A DNA stretch of 64,000 nt from Novosphingopyxis iocasae (GTDB lineage: Bacteria; Pseudomonadota; Alphaproteobacteria; Sphingomonadales; Sphingomonadaceae), in assembly GCF_014334095.1 (NCBI RefSeq), contig NZ_CP060495.1:1201001-1265000 (forward strand), given 5' to 3'. Under the pieces are notes generated by a model. That model did not search any database and was not told the origin of the DNA. It worked only from the letters and a program-made list of their open reading frames with translations. This document shows positions 8,791-18,858 of the stretch, one piece after another; positions within the stretch are counted from its first letter, which is position 1, and each line of letters starts with the position of its first letter. The position numbers and the translations under genes were made by a program.

Positions 8791-9465
8791 CTAGAGCCAG
8801 CTGGCAATCGCGTCCAGCGGCTTCTTGCGGGCCGCGGCGGCGGGATAAACCGCCCCCGCAGCAGGCTTTCCCGTCACGATCAGCATCATCGGTTTTTCGT
8901 CCGCCGGCCGGCCGCAGATATCAGAAAGAAACTTCATGGGATTGGGTGTGTGCGTCAACGTTGCCAGGCCCGCTTCGTGCAGCGTCGACAACAACAGCCC
9001 GCAGGCGATGCCGACGCTCTCCGTCACATAATAATTCTGCTTGGCATCGCCCGGCATAGCCCCACCCTTGCGCTGCCCAAACACCGCGATCAGCCAGGGG
9101 GCCTCTTCAAGAAACGGCTTCGAAGGATCGGTGCCGAGCGGGGTCAGCGCCTCGAGCCACTCCTCGCCCGCCTTCCCTGCGTAAAAGACGCGCTCCTCCT
9201 CTTCCGCAGCCTCGCGGATGCGCCGCTTGATATCAGGATCGGAAATGGCGGCGAAATGCCAGGGCTGATGGTTCGCCCCCGAGGGTGCGGTGCCGGCGGC
9301 AAGGATAGCCTGTTCTATCACCCCACGCGGGACGGGATCGCTCGCAAAATCCCGGCATGTCCGCCGCGTCGCCAGGCGTTCAGCGGCTCCGCGGGCCATC
9401 GCAATGCGCATTTCATCGTCATATTCGGGCAACGCGGCATAGGGTTTGGGATCGGGAACGCTCAT
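8791..9465 (-). CDS. Nitroreductase-family FMN enzyme
   Basis: A 224-residue member of the nitroreductase fold, closest in layout to the iodotyrosine-deiodinase-like subgroup. Visible are the FMN-phosphate binding RRTCRDF segment (RxxxRxF, around residues 34-40), APSGANHQPWHF (Ser/Asn/His contacts) and GLATLTHTPNP near the C-terminus. The substrate is not predictable. The gene is divergent from the Coq4-like gene across an 80-base region containing a perfect palindrome, which may control both. Confidence 0.9.
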   Translation of the reverse strand: MSVPDPKPYAALPEYDDEMRIAMARGAAERLATRRTCRDFASDPVPRGVIEQAILAAGTAPSGANHQPWHFAAISDPDIKRRIREAAEEEERVFYAGKAGEEWLEALTPLGTDPSKPFLEEAPWLIAVFGQRKGGAMPGDAKQNYYVTESVGIACGLLLSTLHEAGLATLTHTPNPMKFLSDICGRPADEKPMMLIVTGKPAAGAVYPAAAARKKPLDAIASWL

Positions 9466-9514
9466 GCAACATTGTTAAGCGCACATGCGGCGCAACGGGA
9501 ATGTTTTTCTCTAT

Positions 9515-9528
9515 TGACATTAATGTCA
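9515..9528. promoter_or_regulatory. 14-bp perfect palindrome, candidate operator
   Basis: TGACATTAATGTCA is perfectly self-complementary and lies between the divergent nitroreductase (start 9465) and Coq4-like (start 9546) genes. It overlaps a TTGACA hexamer at 9514-9519, so a bound dimer could block transcription. The cognate regulator is not encoded in the window. Confidence 0.5.
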
Positions 9529-9545
9529 GTATAAGGCAGTTAGGC

Positions 9546-10346
9546 ATGATGGATATGAACCATGATTTTTCGCGAGCGGCCCGCCCGATGTTCGCCCCCG
9601 ATCGTGTGCGTCCGCGCTTCCGCCCGTTCAAGGCCATGCGCCACTTCCGCAACCTGATTGCGGACAAGGAAGACACCAGTCAGGTGTTCCACATTTTCGA
9701 GGCGCTGCCTCGGCGCAATTTCCGTGTGGAAGCGCAAGCCTTCGTTGAAAGCGATGCAGGCCGCGCCGTGATGGAGCGCGAGCCTTATTTGCCCGACATC
9801 CTTGACGATCACGAGCGGCTGCGCGCCATGCCCGAAGGCAGCGTCGCGCATGCTTATTGCGATTTTATGGAGAGCGAGGGACTGTCCGCTGCAGGACTGG
9901 TGGCGGAATATGACCGCTTCACCGGCGGCCGCCCCTACGGCGATTGGATGGAATGGTACGCCAATCGCAACCGCGACACGCATGATCTTCTGCATGTGCT
10001 GACCGGCTATGGTCGGGACGCGCTGGGCGAACAATGCGTGCTGGCGTTTACCTATGGCCAGAACCCCGCGCCCGCGAACCTGTTCATCGCTTATGCCGGT
10101 GGACTCAACCTCAAGAAAACGACCAAGAGCGACGCGCCCGTATTGAAGGCCATCAAAGAGGCGCGCAAGCTGGGACGCGCATGCCCGCGCATCAGCGAAC
10201 AATCGATCCTCGATCTGCTGGCCGAGCCGTTGGAATCGGCACGCAAGCGGCTGAATATTACGCCGCCGGTTTACTATCAGGAGGCACATCGGCGCCTTCG
10301 GGCCCGCGGGATCGACCCTTATGATCTGCTGGCAAAGGCGGCCTGA
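9546..10346 (+). CDS. Coq4-family ubiquinone biosynthesis protein
   Basis: A 266-residue Coq4-domain protein. The family metal motif HDxxHx11E is intact: H146, D147, H150 and E162 in HDLLHVLTGYGRDALGE. In eukaryotes COQ4 is required for coenzyme Q synthesis; in alphaproteobacteria a Coq4 homologue is inferred to act in the same pathway. The N-terminal 30 residues are Arg-rich. Tandem ATGs at 9546 and 9549 follow AAGG; the open frame continues upstream into the divergent promoter region and is not expected to be translated. Confidence 0.92.
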   Translation: MMDMNHDFSRAARPMFAPDRVRPRFRPFKAMRHFRNLIADKEDTSQVFHIFEALPRRNFRVEAQAFVESDAGRAVMEREPYLPDILDDHERLRAMPEGSVAHAYCDFMESEGLSAAGLVAEYDRFTGGRPYGDWMEWYANRNRDTHDLLHVLTGYGRDALGEQCVLAFTYGQNPAPANLFIAYAGGLNLKKTTKSDAPVLKAIKEARKLGRACPRISEQSILDLLAEPLESARKRLNITPPVYYQEAHRRLRARGIDPYDLLAKAA

Positions 10347-10383
10347 TCGCCGCCCGTCTTCCAGAGCCTGCCGAACCCGATCG

Positions 10384-10419
10384 GGCTGGCCACGAGGCTG
10401 GCCACGAGGCTGGCCACGA
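10384..10419. repeat. Three tandem copies of a 12-bp unit
   Basis: GGCTGGCCACGA occurs three times in succession without mismatch, in the 88-base gap between the convergent Coq4-like and purL genes. Twelve is a multiple of three, and each unit contains the palindrome TGGCCA. It may be a slippage-prone microsatellite or part of a termination region. Confidence 0.9.
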
Positions 10420-10434
10420 AATCGCAGCCCCCGT

Positions 10435-12639
<2,205 letters not shown>

Positions 12640-12769
12640 GGGCCAGCCGATTAGCGGTGCAACCCGGCGGCGGCAAGCGGCAGGGTTGCCTTTCCGGATC
12701 GACTGCGCAACGACGCACCGGCCCACGGTTTTTGGGCACCCCTAACCTTCGCGTTCCCGGAGACCCGGC

Positions 12770-13906
12770 ATGTTTCGCAAAATCGCCTTCGGCCTCCTGG
12801 TCATCGCAACAGTATTTCTGGCGCTCGTCACCATCGCCAGCTTTACCAATTTCAACGACTGGTGGATCCGCCTCTGGGACTATCCTCGACTCGCGATCTT
12901 CACCATCGCCGGGCTGCTGTTTCTGGTGAGCGGCTTCACGCTGCGCGGCAAACGACGCTGGGTGATCGCGGGAACATTGCTCGCGGTCACTTTATGGCAG
13001 GGTTATCGCATCCATCGCTACACCCTGATCGCCAAACCGGAGGTGCAGTTTATCGAAGCCGGGGCGCAGGTCCCGGCCGACCAATGTTTCTCCGTTCTTT
13101 CGTTGAATGTGCTGCAGCACAACCGGCAATATGGCCGATCGCTCGATCTCATCCGGCGCTACGATCCCGACATGGTGCTGCTGCTGGAGACGGATCAGGG
13201 CTGGGTCGATGCGCTGAAACCGGTGAGCACGCGTTACCCCCATGTTCGCAACGTGCCGATCGACAACACCTACGGCCTGGTCTTCATGACGCGGCTGCCG
13301 ACCGACGAACTGACCGTGCACCGGCTGATCGAGAACGATATTCCGTCCATCTTCGCGCGGCTGCGTACGCCGGCAGGACGCCGCTTCGGCTATATCGGCC
13401 TTCACCCGCGTCCTCCGCAGGTGGGCACGGACACGCAGGAGCGCGATGCCGAGATCGCGGTGGGCGCGCGCATCGCCGCCAAGGCGGGCCTGCCGGTGCT
13501 GGCCATGGGCGATTTCAACGACGTCGCCTGGTCGGACACATCGGAGCTTTTCAAGCGGGTGGGCACCTATCTCGATCCGCGGATCGGCCGCGGCTTCTAC
13601 GCCACCTTCCCCGCCAGCCTGCCCGCCTTTCGCTGGCCGCTCGACCAGATTTACTTCACCGAGGAGTTCTCGATCGACCGGCTGGAAGTGCTCGGCAAAG
13701 TAGGCTCCGACCATCTGCCGATCATCGCCCAGATGTGCCTGGCACCTGCCGTCGGCGAACGGGTGAACGAAGAACCCGAGGCGATCGAAGGCGAAGATCT
13801 GAAGGAAGCCAACGAGATTATCGAAAAGGGCATCCGCACCGAAGCGCGTGAGGAGGTGACCGGAAGCACCGACGGCGAGAGGGAAAAGCGCAACCGGGAG
13901 GAGTAA
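12770..13906 (+). CDS. Membrane-anchored endonuclease/exonuclease/phosphatase-family protein
   Basis: A 378-residue protein with two to three N-terminal membrane segments (residues 5-25, 42-56 and 64-78) and an EEP catalytic domain facing the periplasm or outside. Expected metal and catalytic residues are present: SLNV (N113), LLLET (E140), LHPR (H212), GDFND (D248, N250) and GSDHLP (D314, H315). Relatives are phospholipases, DNases or nucleotide-sugar phosphatases; the substrate is not predictable. The last 60 residues are strongly charged (Glu/Arg/Lys-rich) and outside the domain. Confidence 0.9.
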   Translation: MFRKIAFGLLVIATVFLALVTIASFTNFNDWWIRLWDYPRLAIFTIAGLLFLVSGFTLRGKRRWVIAGTLLAVTLWQGYRIHRYTLIAKPEVQFIEAGAQVPADQCFSVLSLNVLQHNRQYGRSLDLIRRYDPDMVLLLETDQGWVDALKPVSTRYPHVRNVPIDNTYGLVFMTRLPTDELTVHRLIENDIPSIFARLRTPAGRRFGYIGLHPRPPQVGTDTQERDAEIAVGARIAAKAGLPVLAMGDFNDVAWSDTSELFKRVGTYLDPRIGRGFYATFPASLPAFRWPLDQIYFTEEFSIDRLEVLGKVGSDHLPIIAQMCLAPAVGERVNEEPEAIEGEDLKEANEIIEKGIRTEAREEVTGSTDGEREKRNREE

Positions 13907-13907
13907 G

Positions 13908-15008
13908 CTATTCCTTGTCCGGTCGCTCGGCTCCTTCCAGGGCCTGGACGGCCAGCCCCGGCTGATCGGAAAACAGCCCGTCGATCCCGGCGGCGATGAA
14001 AGCCTGGATTTCACCCGCCAGATCGCCGCGCTGGTCCAGCCGGTCGCCGCGCCGCAGGTTGCCGGGCAGAAAGGCATTCTCGGCCCGAAAGGTCCAGGGA
14101 TGCACCAGTAGACCCGCCCGATGCGCCCATTCGACCAGGTCGGTCGGCTCATCGAGCTGGCCGTTCTCGCCGATCGGGATCACCAGCGACTTCTGCGGGC
14201 CGATGGCATCGGCGTAAGAGGCGATCGCCGCGACGCCGCCCTCGGTCAGCATATTGGCATAGCTGATATCGGGCAGATCGGCGGGACCGCCGTCTTCCTC
14301 TACCAGCTGCACGAGCCGCACATCGCTTGCCGCGTTCAACGCCTTCAGATTGCCAACCTCGAAGCTTTGCACGAACACGGGTGCATCCGCCGCGTTCCAA
14401 CCCGCCTTAGCCAGCGCCTCCAGAAGCGGGGCCTGATGCGGCAGACCGATCGAGGCGAAATAGCCCGAATGCTTGGTTTCCGGATACACGCCGACGGTGC
14501 GGCCCACCCGCGCGCCTTCGCTCTTCGCGAGGGCGATGATCTCGTCGAAGGTCGGGATCTCGAACTGACCGTCATAGCGGGTATTGGCGGGCCGCAGTTC
14601 GGGCAGCCGCTCCTTGGCGCGCAGCGTCTTCAGTTCGGCCAACGTGAAGTCCTCGGTGAACCAGCCAGTGGTCTCGACGCCATCGATCGTCCTGGTGGTG
14701 CGCCGGTCCGCAAATTCGGGATGATCCGCCACATCGGTCGTCCCAGAAATCTCGTTCTCATGGCGCGCAACCAGGACGCCGTCCTTGGTCAACACCAGAT
14801 CGGGCTCGATAAAGTCCGCGCCCTGATCGATCGCCAGCTTGTACGCGGCAAGCGTATGTTCGGGCCGGTCCCCGCTCGCCCCGCGATGCGCGATAATGGC
14901 GAAGTCGGTCATTGCTGCGGGTTTAGCCGACATCACAGGCTCCACCGTCGCGCAGCTGCCGAGCGATAGCGCGCCCAGCGCCACCAAGAGTACTCCCTGC
15001 CATTTCAA
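13908..15008 (-). CDS. Glycerophosphodiester phosphodiesterase lipoprotein
   Basis: Hydrolyses glycerophosphodiesters to glycerol-3-phosphate and an alcohol (GDPD family, as GlpQ/UgpQ). The product is 366 residues with a short signal peptide and lipobox LGSC (Cys19). The catalytic set is AHRGASGDRPEHT (H41, R42), FIEPD (E68, D70) and H83 in ARHENE. The start is TTG 15008: GAGG lies 8 bases upstream, and the TTGA overlaps the TGA of the DUF427 gene, so the two are translationally coupled. Extension upstream to 15152 would remove the signal peptide from the N-terminus. Confidence 0.93.
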   Translation of the reverse strand: MKWQGVLLVALGALSLGSCATVEPVMSAKPAAMTDFAIIAHRGASGDRPEHTLAAYKLAIDQGADFIEPDLVLTKDGVLVARHENEISGTTDVADHPEFADRRTTRTIDGVETTGWFTEDFTLAELKTLRAKERLPELRPANTRYDGQFEIPTFDEIIALAKSEGARVGRTVGVYPETKHSGYFASIGLPHQAPLLEALAKAGWNAADAPVFVQSFEVGNLKALNAASDVRLVQLVEEDGGPADLPDISYANMLTEGGVAAIASYADAIGPQKSLVIPIGENGQLDEPTDLVEWAHRAGLLVHPWTFRAENAFLPGNLRRGDRLDQRGDLAGEIQAFIAAGIDGLFSDQPGLAVQALEGAERPDKE

Positions 15009-15286
15009 GCGCTCACCTCTACGCCTTTCCAGAATGCGTAGCGCCCTGCGATCTCCGAAGCGGCCTCCTTCGGGTCGAGATAATACCAGGCGGCATCCTT
15101 GTTGGTTTCGCCGTCGACCGTGATCGACTTGTAAGAGGCGGTGCCCTTCCACGGGCAGACGCTGGTGGTGTCGCTATCTTCGAAATAGCGCTCATTGATG
15201 CTCGCGGCCGGAAAATAGGCATTGCCCTCAACGGTCACGATATCGTCGCTTTCGGCCAAAACCTGGCCCTTCCACATCGCTTTCAT
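15005..15286 (-). CDS. DUF427 domain protein
   Basis: A 93-residue single-domain protein matching the DUF427 layout: WKGQVLAESDDIVTVEGNAYF at the N-terminus, then the CPWKGTASY motif and a C-terminal DPKEAASEIAGRYAFW segment. Structures of relatives show a small beta-tent fold, but the biochemical role is unknown. It overlaps the downstream GDPD gene by 4 bases. Confidence 0.9.
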   Translation of the reverse strand: MKAMWKGQVLAESDDIVTVEGNAYFPAASINERYFEDSDTTSVCPWKGTASYKSITVDGETNKDAAWYYLDPKEAASEIAGRYAFWKGVEVSA

Positions 15287-15345
15287 TGTCTACTCCTTCG
15301 ATCGATCCGACCAGCCAACGCCGCCGCGGCGCATCCGCTCCGGCG

Positions 15346-16209
15346 TCATCCCAATTGCATGAGCGCGAGGCCGATAACGAGCACCGCCGCAGCGACGATC
15401 CGGCGCGCGCCGAACCCTTCCTTCAGCAGCATCGCGCCCATCAACGCGCCGAACAACACCGATGTCTCGCGCAGCGCGGAGACCTTGGCTGTTTCCATCA
15501 AGGTGAACGCATAAAGCGCCGCGCCATAGCTCAGGATCGACAGCGCCCCGCCGGCCACACCATAGCGCCAGCGCAGGCGGATCGCTTCGCGCCACTGCCC
15601 TCGGCGCCGGACGGCGGCAAGGCAGAGAATGCCCACACAATCAAACACGAACAGCCAGGCGATGAAGGTGAACGGCTCTGCCGCCAGCCGCGCGCCGCGC
15701 GCATCGGTGACATTGTAGAGCGCGATGCCCACCGCCGTCAGCGCTGCGAACCCCAGCGCGCGTCGATCCGGATGCGCTGCGATCCTCACCCCCTTGGGCG
15801 GCCAGGCGAACAGGAGCACGGCAAGAGTGGCGACCAGCAGCCCCGCAATCTCGATTGGCGGCAGCGTCTCGCCCAGCAGCAGGAACGCGCTGATCCCCGT
15901 CAGCATCGGTGCGCCGCCGCGCATGATCGGGAAAACGAGGCTGAGATCGCCGCGCGACAGCGCCGAAATCAGGGCGAGCTGGTAGAGAAAATGCACCGGC
16001 ACCGTGATCGCCAGCGCACCCCAGACGGCCGGGCTCGGCGGCGGCACCACGAACAGCACCACCGGCACCATCAGCAGCGACGCGCTGCCCTGCAGGATCG
16101 CGCGGCTGGCCAGAATATCGCTGCCTGCCTTCACGCTGTAATTGGCCGCCGCGAGCGTGATCGCGGAAAACAGGCCGAGCGCGATGGCGAGGAGATTCGG
16201 GGCCATCAT
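15346..16209 (-). CDS. EamA/DMT-family transporter
   Basis: A 287-residue protein with about ten hydrophobic helices arranged as two EamA repeats. The second half ends with SYGAALYAFTLMETAKVSALRETSVLFGALMGAMLLKE, the typical RETS-containing helix pair of this subgroup. Members export or import small metabolites; the substrate is unknown. Tandem ATGs at 16209/16206 start the hydrophobic sequence directly; the open frame to 16332 adds a basic, unlikely leader. Confidence 0.88.
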   Translation of the reverse strand: MMAPNLLAIALGLFSAITLAAANYSVKAGSDILASRAILQGSASLLMVPVVLFVVPPPSPAVWGALAITVPVHFLYQLALISALSRGDLSLVFPIMRGGAPMLTGISAFLLLGETLPPIEIAGLLVATLAVLLFAWPPKGVRIAAHPDRRALGFAALTAVGIALYNVTDARGARLAAEPFTFIAWLFVFDCVGILCLAAVRRRGQWREAIRLRWRYGVAGGALSILSYGAALYAFTLMETAKVSALRETSVLFGALMGAMLLKEGFGARRIVAAAVLVIGLALMQLG

Positions 16210-16414
16210 GCGCCGACGTTCATCTGGAAAGTCGCGATGGTCCGCATACGTCCCCCCCTGTTTTCTCCTCCGCTGGCGACTATCATGTCCGAAGCATCTT
16301 GACGGGAGGATCGGCGGGCATCCATCGCGCAAGTCATAGCCCAGAGGCGGGTTCGTAGGACAGGTTCGGCTTCATCGATTCGGCCCGCAACGCGCAGAAC
16401 GCCCGGCAGAAAGG

Positions 16415-16762
16415 CTAACCCATCCGCTCCGCATAGGCGGCCTCGTCGAACCCCACGATCAGATCGCCCGCGCCTTCGATTACCGGGCGTTTGATCATCG
16501 AGGGATGCGCCGCCATCAGCCGCGCCGCCTTGGCATCGTCAATATCGGCCTTGTCCTCATCGGAGAGCCTACGCCAGGTCGTGCCGCGACGGTTCAGCAG
16601 CACCTCATGCCCCACCTCGCCGATCCAACGGTTCAACCGCGCCTCGTCGATCCCGGCTTTCTTATAGTCGTGAAATTCATACTCCACGCCCCGCGCCTCC
16701 AGCCATTTGCGCGCCTTCTTGATCGTGTCGCAGTTACCTATACCAAACATGGTTACCGTCAT
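16415..16762 (-). CDS. ArsC/Spx-family (YffB-like) reductase
   Basis: A 115-residue thioredoxin-fold protein of the ArsC/Spx superfamily. It has a single N-terminal cysteine (Cys11 in FGIGNCDTIKKARKWL) instead of CxxC, a central NRRGTTWRRL segment and the C-terminal MIKRPVIE motif. YffB-type members are glutathione-dependent reductases of unknown substrate; Spx-type transcription regulators are restricted to Firmicutes, so YffB is the better match. ATG 16762 has GGAT upstream; the longer frame to 16882 overlaps the neighbouring lipoprotein gene. Confidence 0.92.
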   Translation of the reverse strand: MTVTMFGIGNCDTIKKARKWLEARGVEYEFHDYKKAGIDEARLNRWIGEVGHEVLLNRRGTTWRRLSDEDKADIDDAKAARLMAAHPSMIKRPVIEGAGDLIVGFDEAAYAERMG

Positions 16763-16796
16763 GGGGATCCTTCCGTCTCTTGGCTCAAATGAGACA

Positions 16797-17213
16797 TTAC
16801 GGCCCGCCCAATTCGGGCCACTGCCGCCAGTTCCATCCCTCACTACAAAGCGAATGCGGCCCTTTACATAGTGAAGAAGCATCCATGATTAGCCGGACAG
16901 CCCGAACGCGCTCGCACGACGCACTAGGCGCAACATCGAGAATAGCTTGCGGCTCTGGTGTCATGTTACTCATCTTCGCCATGTAACGACGAAGAGTCGT
17001 GTCGGAGATGACCACATTATTCCACAGTACCGACCCATCGGAACCAACATAAACCGGTTGCACCATACGTAGATGCCCGACGCCATCTTTCTCTCGACCC
17101 CAATGGGGAAGTGGCTTCGAACAGCTTGATGCATATGTCTCCGGAGGTTGATTGCAACCGGTCGCGGCAAGGCAGAGAGCGACAACAATTAAAGAGGGTC
17201 GATATGCCTTCAT
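16797..17213 (-). CDS. Small lipoprotein with ExbD/TolR-like periplasmic segment
   Basis: A 138-residue predicted lipoprotein (lipobox ATGC, Cys20). The region VYVGSDGSVLWNNVVISDTT, then a Met/Pro linker and a segment ending RAVRLIMDA, resembles the periplasmic beta-alpha-beta unit of ExbD/TolR proteins, but no ExbB/TolQ partner is nearby. Three C-terminal cysteines may pair. The DNA is visibly more AT-rich than its neighbours, suggesting a different origin. Its ATG overlaps the stop of a 40-codon frame upstream (ATGA). Confidence 0.75.
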   Translation of the reverse strand: MKAYRPSLIVVALCLAATGCNQPPETYASSCSKPLPHWGREKDGVGHLRMVQPVYVGSDGSVLWNNVVISDTTLRRYMAKMSNMTPEPQAILDVAPSASCERVRAVRLIMDASSLCKGPHSLCSEGWNWRQWPELGGP

Positions 17214-17332
17214 CCCCGGATCATGCCGAGTATGATTGCGCGGGGCAACGTCCAGGCGTCTGCGTCGAACATCCGCCTTCTCACATTAAAAAACCTGCTT
17301 GAAATCGGGTTACCGTAAATCGTTAGCGTCAT
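17210..17332 (-). pseudogene. 40-codon frame, probable remnant of a glutathione S-transferase gene
   Basis: The ATG at 17332 overlaps the nth stop (ATGA) and has GGAG just upstream, so it is likely to be translated. The first 13 residues, MTLTIYGNPISSR, read like the thioredoxin-fold start of a bacterial GST. The sequence then loses the family pattern and stops after 40 codons, with the TGA overlapping the ATG of the lipoprotein gene. A deletion joining the start of a GST gene to foreign DNA would explain this. It could instead be a genuine small protein. Confidence 0.5.
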
Positions 17333-18012
17333 GCCTGCTCCTTCTCTCCGCTTCGGTGCACGGCGTACCAGAGGCAAAGGTCTGATACAGGGCAGATATC
17401 GCATTTGGGGCTGCGCGATACGCAGATGCGTTTGCCGAACTGGATCAGCCAGAAATGGCCGTCGCGATGCGCCCAATCGGGTGCGCGGTCTTCCAATTGC
17501 TCAGCGGTTTTGTCCGCGGTCTTCGCGTGCGTCAGTCCGATGCGGTTGCAGACGCGGTGAACGTGCGTATCGACCGCGATCACGTCCGCGTCGAAGGTAA
17601 AGCTCATGACGATGTCCGCGCATTTGCGGCCGATACCGGGCATTTTCAGCAGGCCTTCGCGCGTGTCCGGCACCACGCCGCCATGTTCGCCGATCAGCGT
17701 CTCGCAGAATTTGCGGATGTTGCGCGCCTTCATATTATAGAGTCCGGCGGGCTTGATCGCGGCGGCGACGGTCTCGTCGTCCAGTTCCAACATCGCCTGC
17801 GGCGTAGCGGCGAGCGCGAACAGCGCCTTGCTTGCCTGTGCGGTGTTCCGATCGAGCGACTGAGCGGAGAGCATGCAGGAGATGCAACTGCGGAACGGAT
17901 CGGGCTGTTCCTTCGGCCCCTTCGCATCCTTGGTGCGGCCCGGCATGACATCGCGCAGCCGCTCGAAGACGGTTTCAACATCGGCGGGGGAAAGCAATTT
18001 TGCGTCTTCCAT
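17329..18012 (-). CDS. nth: Endonuclease III (DNA glycosylase/AP lyase)
   Basis: Base-excision repair enzyme that removes oxidised pyrimidines and cleaves AP sites. The 227-residue product has the helix-hairpin-helix LLKMPGIGRKCADIVMSF with catalytic Lys130, the catalytic Asp148 in VDTHVHRV, and the [4Fe-4S] cluster ligands C197-x6-C204-x2-C207-x5-C213. ATG 18012 gives the usual family length. It follows a paralogous gene on the same strand by 55 bases and is coupled to the short frame downstream through an ATGA overlap. Confidence 0.96.
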   Translation of the reverse strand: MEDAKLLSPADVETVFERLRDVMPGRTKDAKGPKEQPDPFRSCISCMLSAQSLDRNTAQASKALFALAATPQAMLELDDETVAAAIKPAGLYNMKARNIRKFCETLIGEHGGVVPDTREGLLKMPGIGRKCADIVMSFTFDADVIAVDTHVHRVCNRIGLTHAKTADKTAEQLEDRAPDWAHRDGHFWLIQFGKRICVSRSPKCDICPVSDLCLWYAVHRSGEKEQA

Positions 18013-18067
18013 ACCCTGGCGAACGCGCGAGCGGGAGTTTCGTAGCACCTGCCCCCTCGCAGGCAGC

Positions 18068-18778
18068 TCAGTGCCCTGGGGATGCCCGCCCCGTCGCGCA
18101 GTCCGGACGCGCCGGACAGTCGGCGCACAGCATTTCGGACGGGCGGCAGAGCGTCTGGCCAAGTTTTTTCACCAGCAGATGATGCTCGTCGATATCGGCT
18201 GCGGACCACTCGTCCGGCAGGATCGGCATCAACGCATCATAAGCGCGCGTCGTATCGGCCTTGAGCGGGACCAAGCCCATGCGCTGCATGATGCGGCGGT
18301 GATGGCTGTCGATCACGATCGCGCGGCGCTGGAAACGTGATGTGTTCATGATTCCGGCGCTGATCTTGCGCGCGACGCCGGGAAGCCGTTCCAGCCACGC
18401 CATCGCGTCTTCGGTCGGCAGGTTGGACAGATGCCGCAAATCCACCTCGCCTCGTTCCGCCATGATCGCCTGAAGGCATGCCTTCAATCGCTCCGCGGAC
18501 TGCGCCGGAAAGGTCTGCGTCCGCAATTCGTCGGTCAGAGTCTCGACATGCGCCGTGGCCACCGCTTCCCATGTGCCGAAGCGCTGAAGGAGTCGATCGG
18601 TCGCCGCGTTGGAGATTGCGGTCTTGCTGCGCGCGCCGATGACGCCCTGCACCAGCGTCCAGACCGGATCTTCGCGCTTTTCATGCTGCCGCTCGATCCG
18701 CCCGAAGCGCGCGATCAGCGCGGCGTGGAGGCGGCGGAGGACATCCGTGCGCGGATCGCCCACGAGAGACAGCTGCAT
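18068..18778 (-). CDS. Second endonuclease III-like HhH-GPD glycosylase
   Basis: A 236-residue paralogue of the adjacent nth product. It keeps the HhH segment RLPGVARKISAGIMNTS (Lys138), the catalytic aspartate (D157 in IDSHHRRI) and the cluster pattern C211-x6-C218-x2-C221-x5-C227. It differs from classical Nth in the substrate-reading loop: GARSKTAISNAATDR replaces the SAQxTD-type motif. This suggests a bifunctional glycosylase with a different base preference. The CDS covers the whole frame from ATG 18778, which begins MQLSLVGDPRTDVLRRL. Confidence 0.9.
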   Translation of the reverse strand: MQLSLVGDPRTDVLRRLHAALIARFGRIERQHEKREDPVWTLVQGVIGARSKTAISNAATDRLLQRFGTWEAVATAHVETLTDELRTQTFPAQSAERLKACLQAIMAERGEVDLRHLSNLPTEDAMAWLERLPGVARKISAGIMNTSRFQRRAIVIDSHHRRIMQRMGLVPLKADTTRAYDALMPILPDEWSAADIDEHHLLVKKLGQTLCRPSEMLCADCPARPDCATGRASPGH

Positions 18779-18858
18779 CTCAGGCTAACCCTCCGCGGCA
18801 CCTTGCGGCGCCAAATGAACCGGTCGAAATCATCCCCCGGACGAGTTCGTATCACGGT

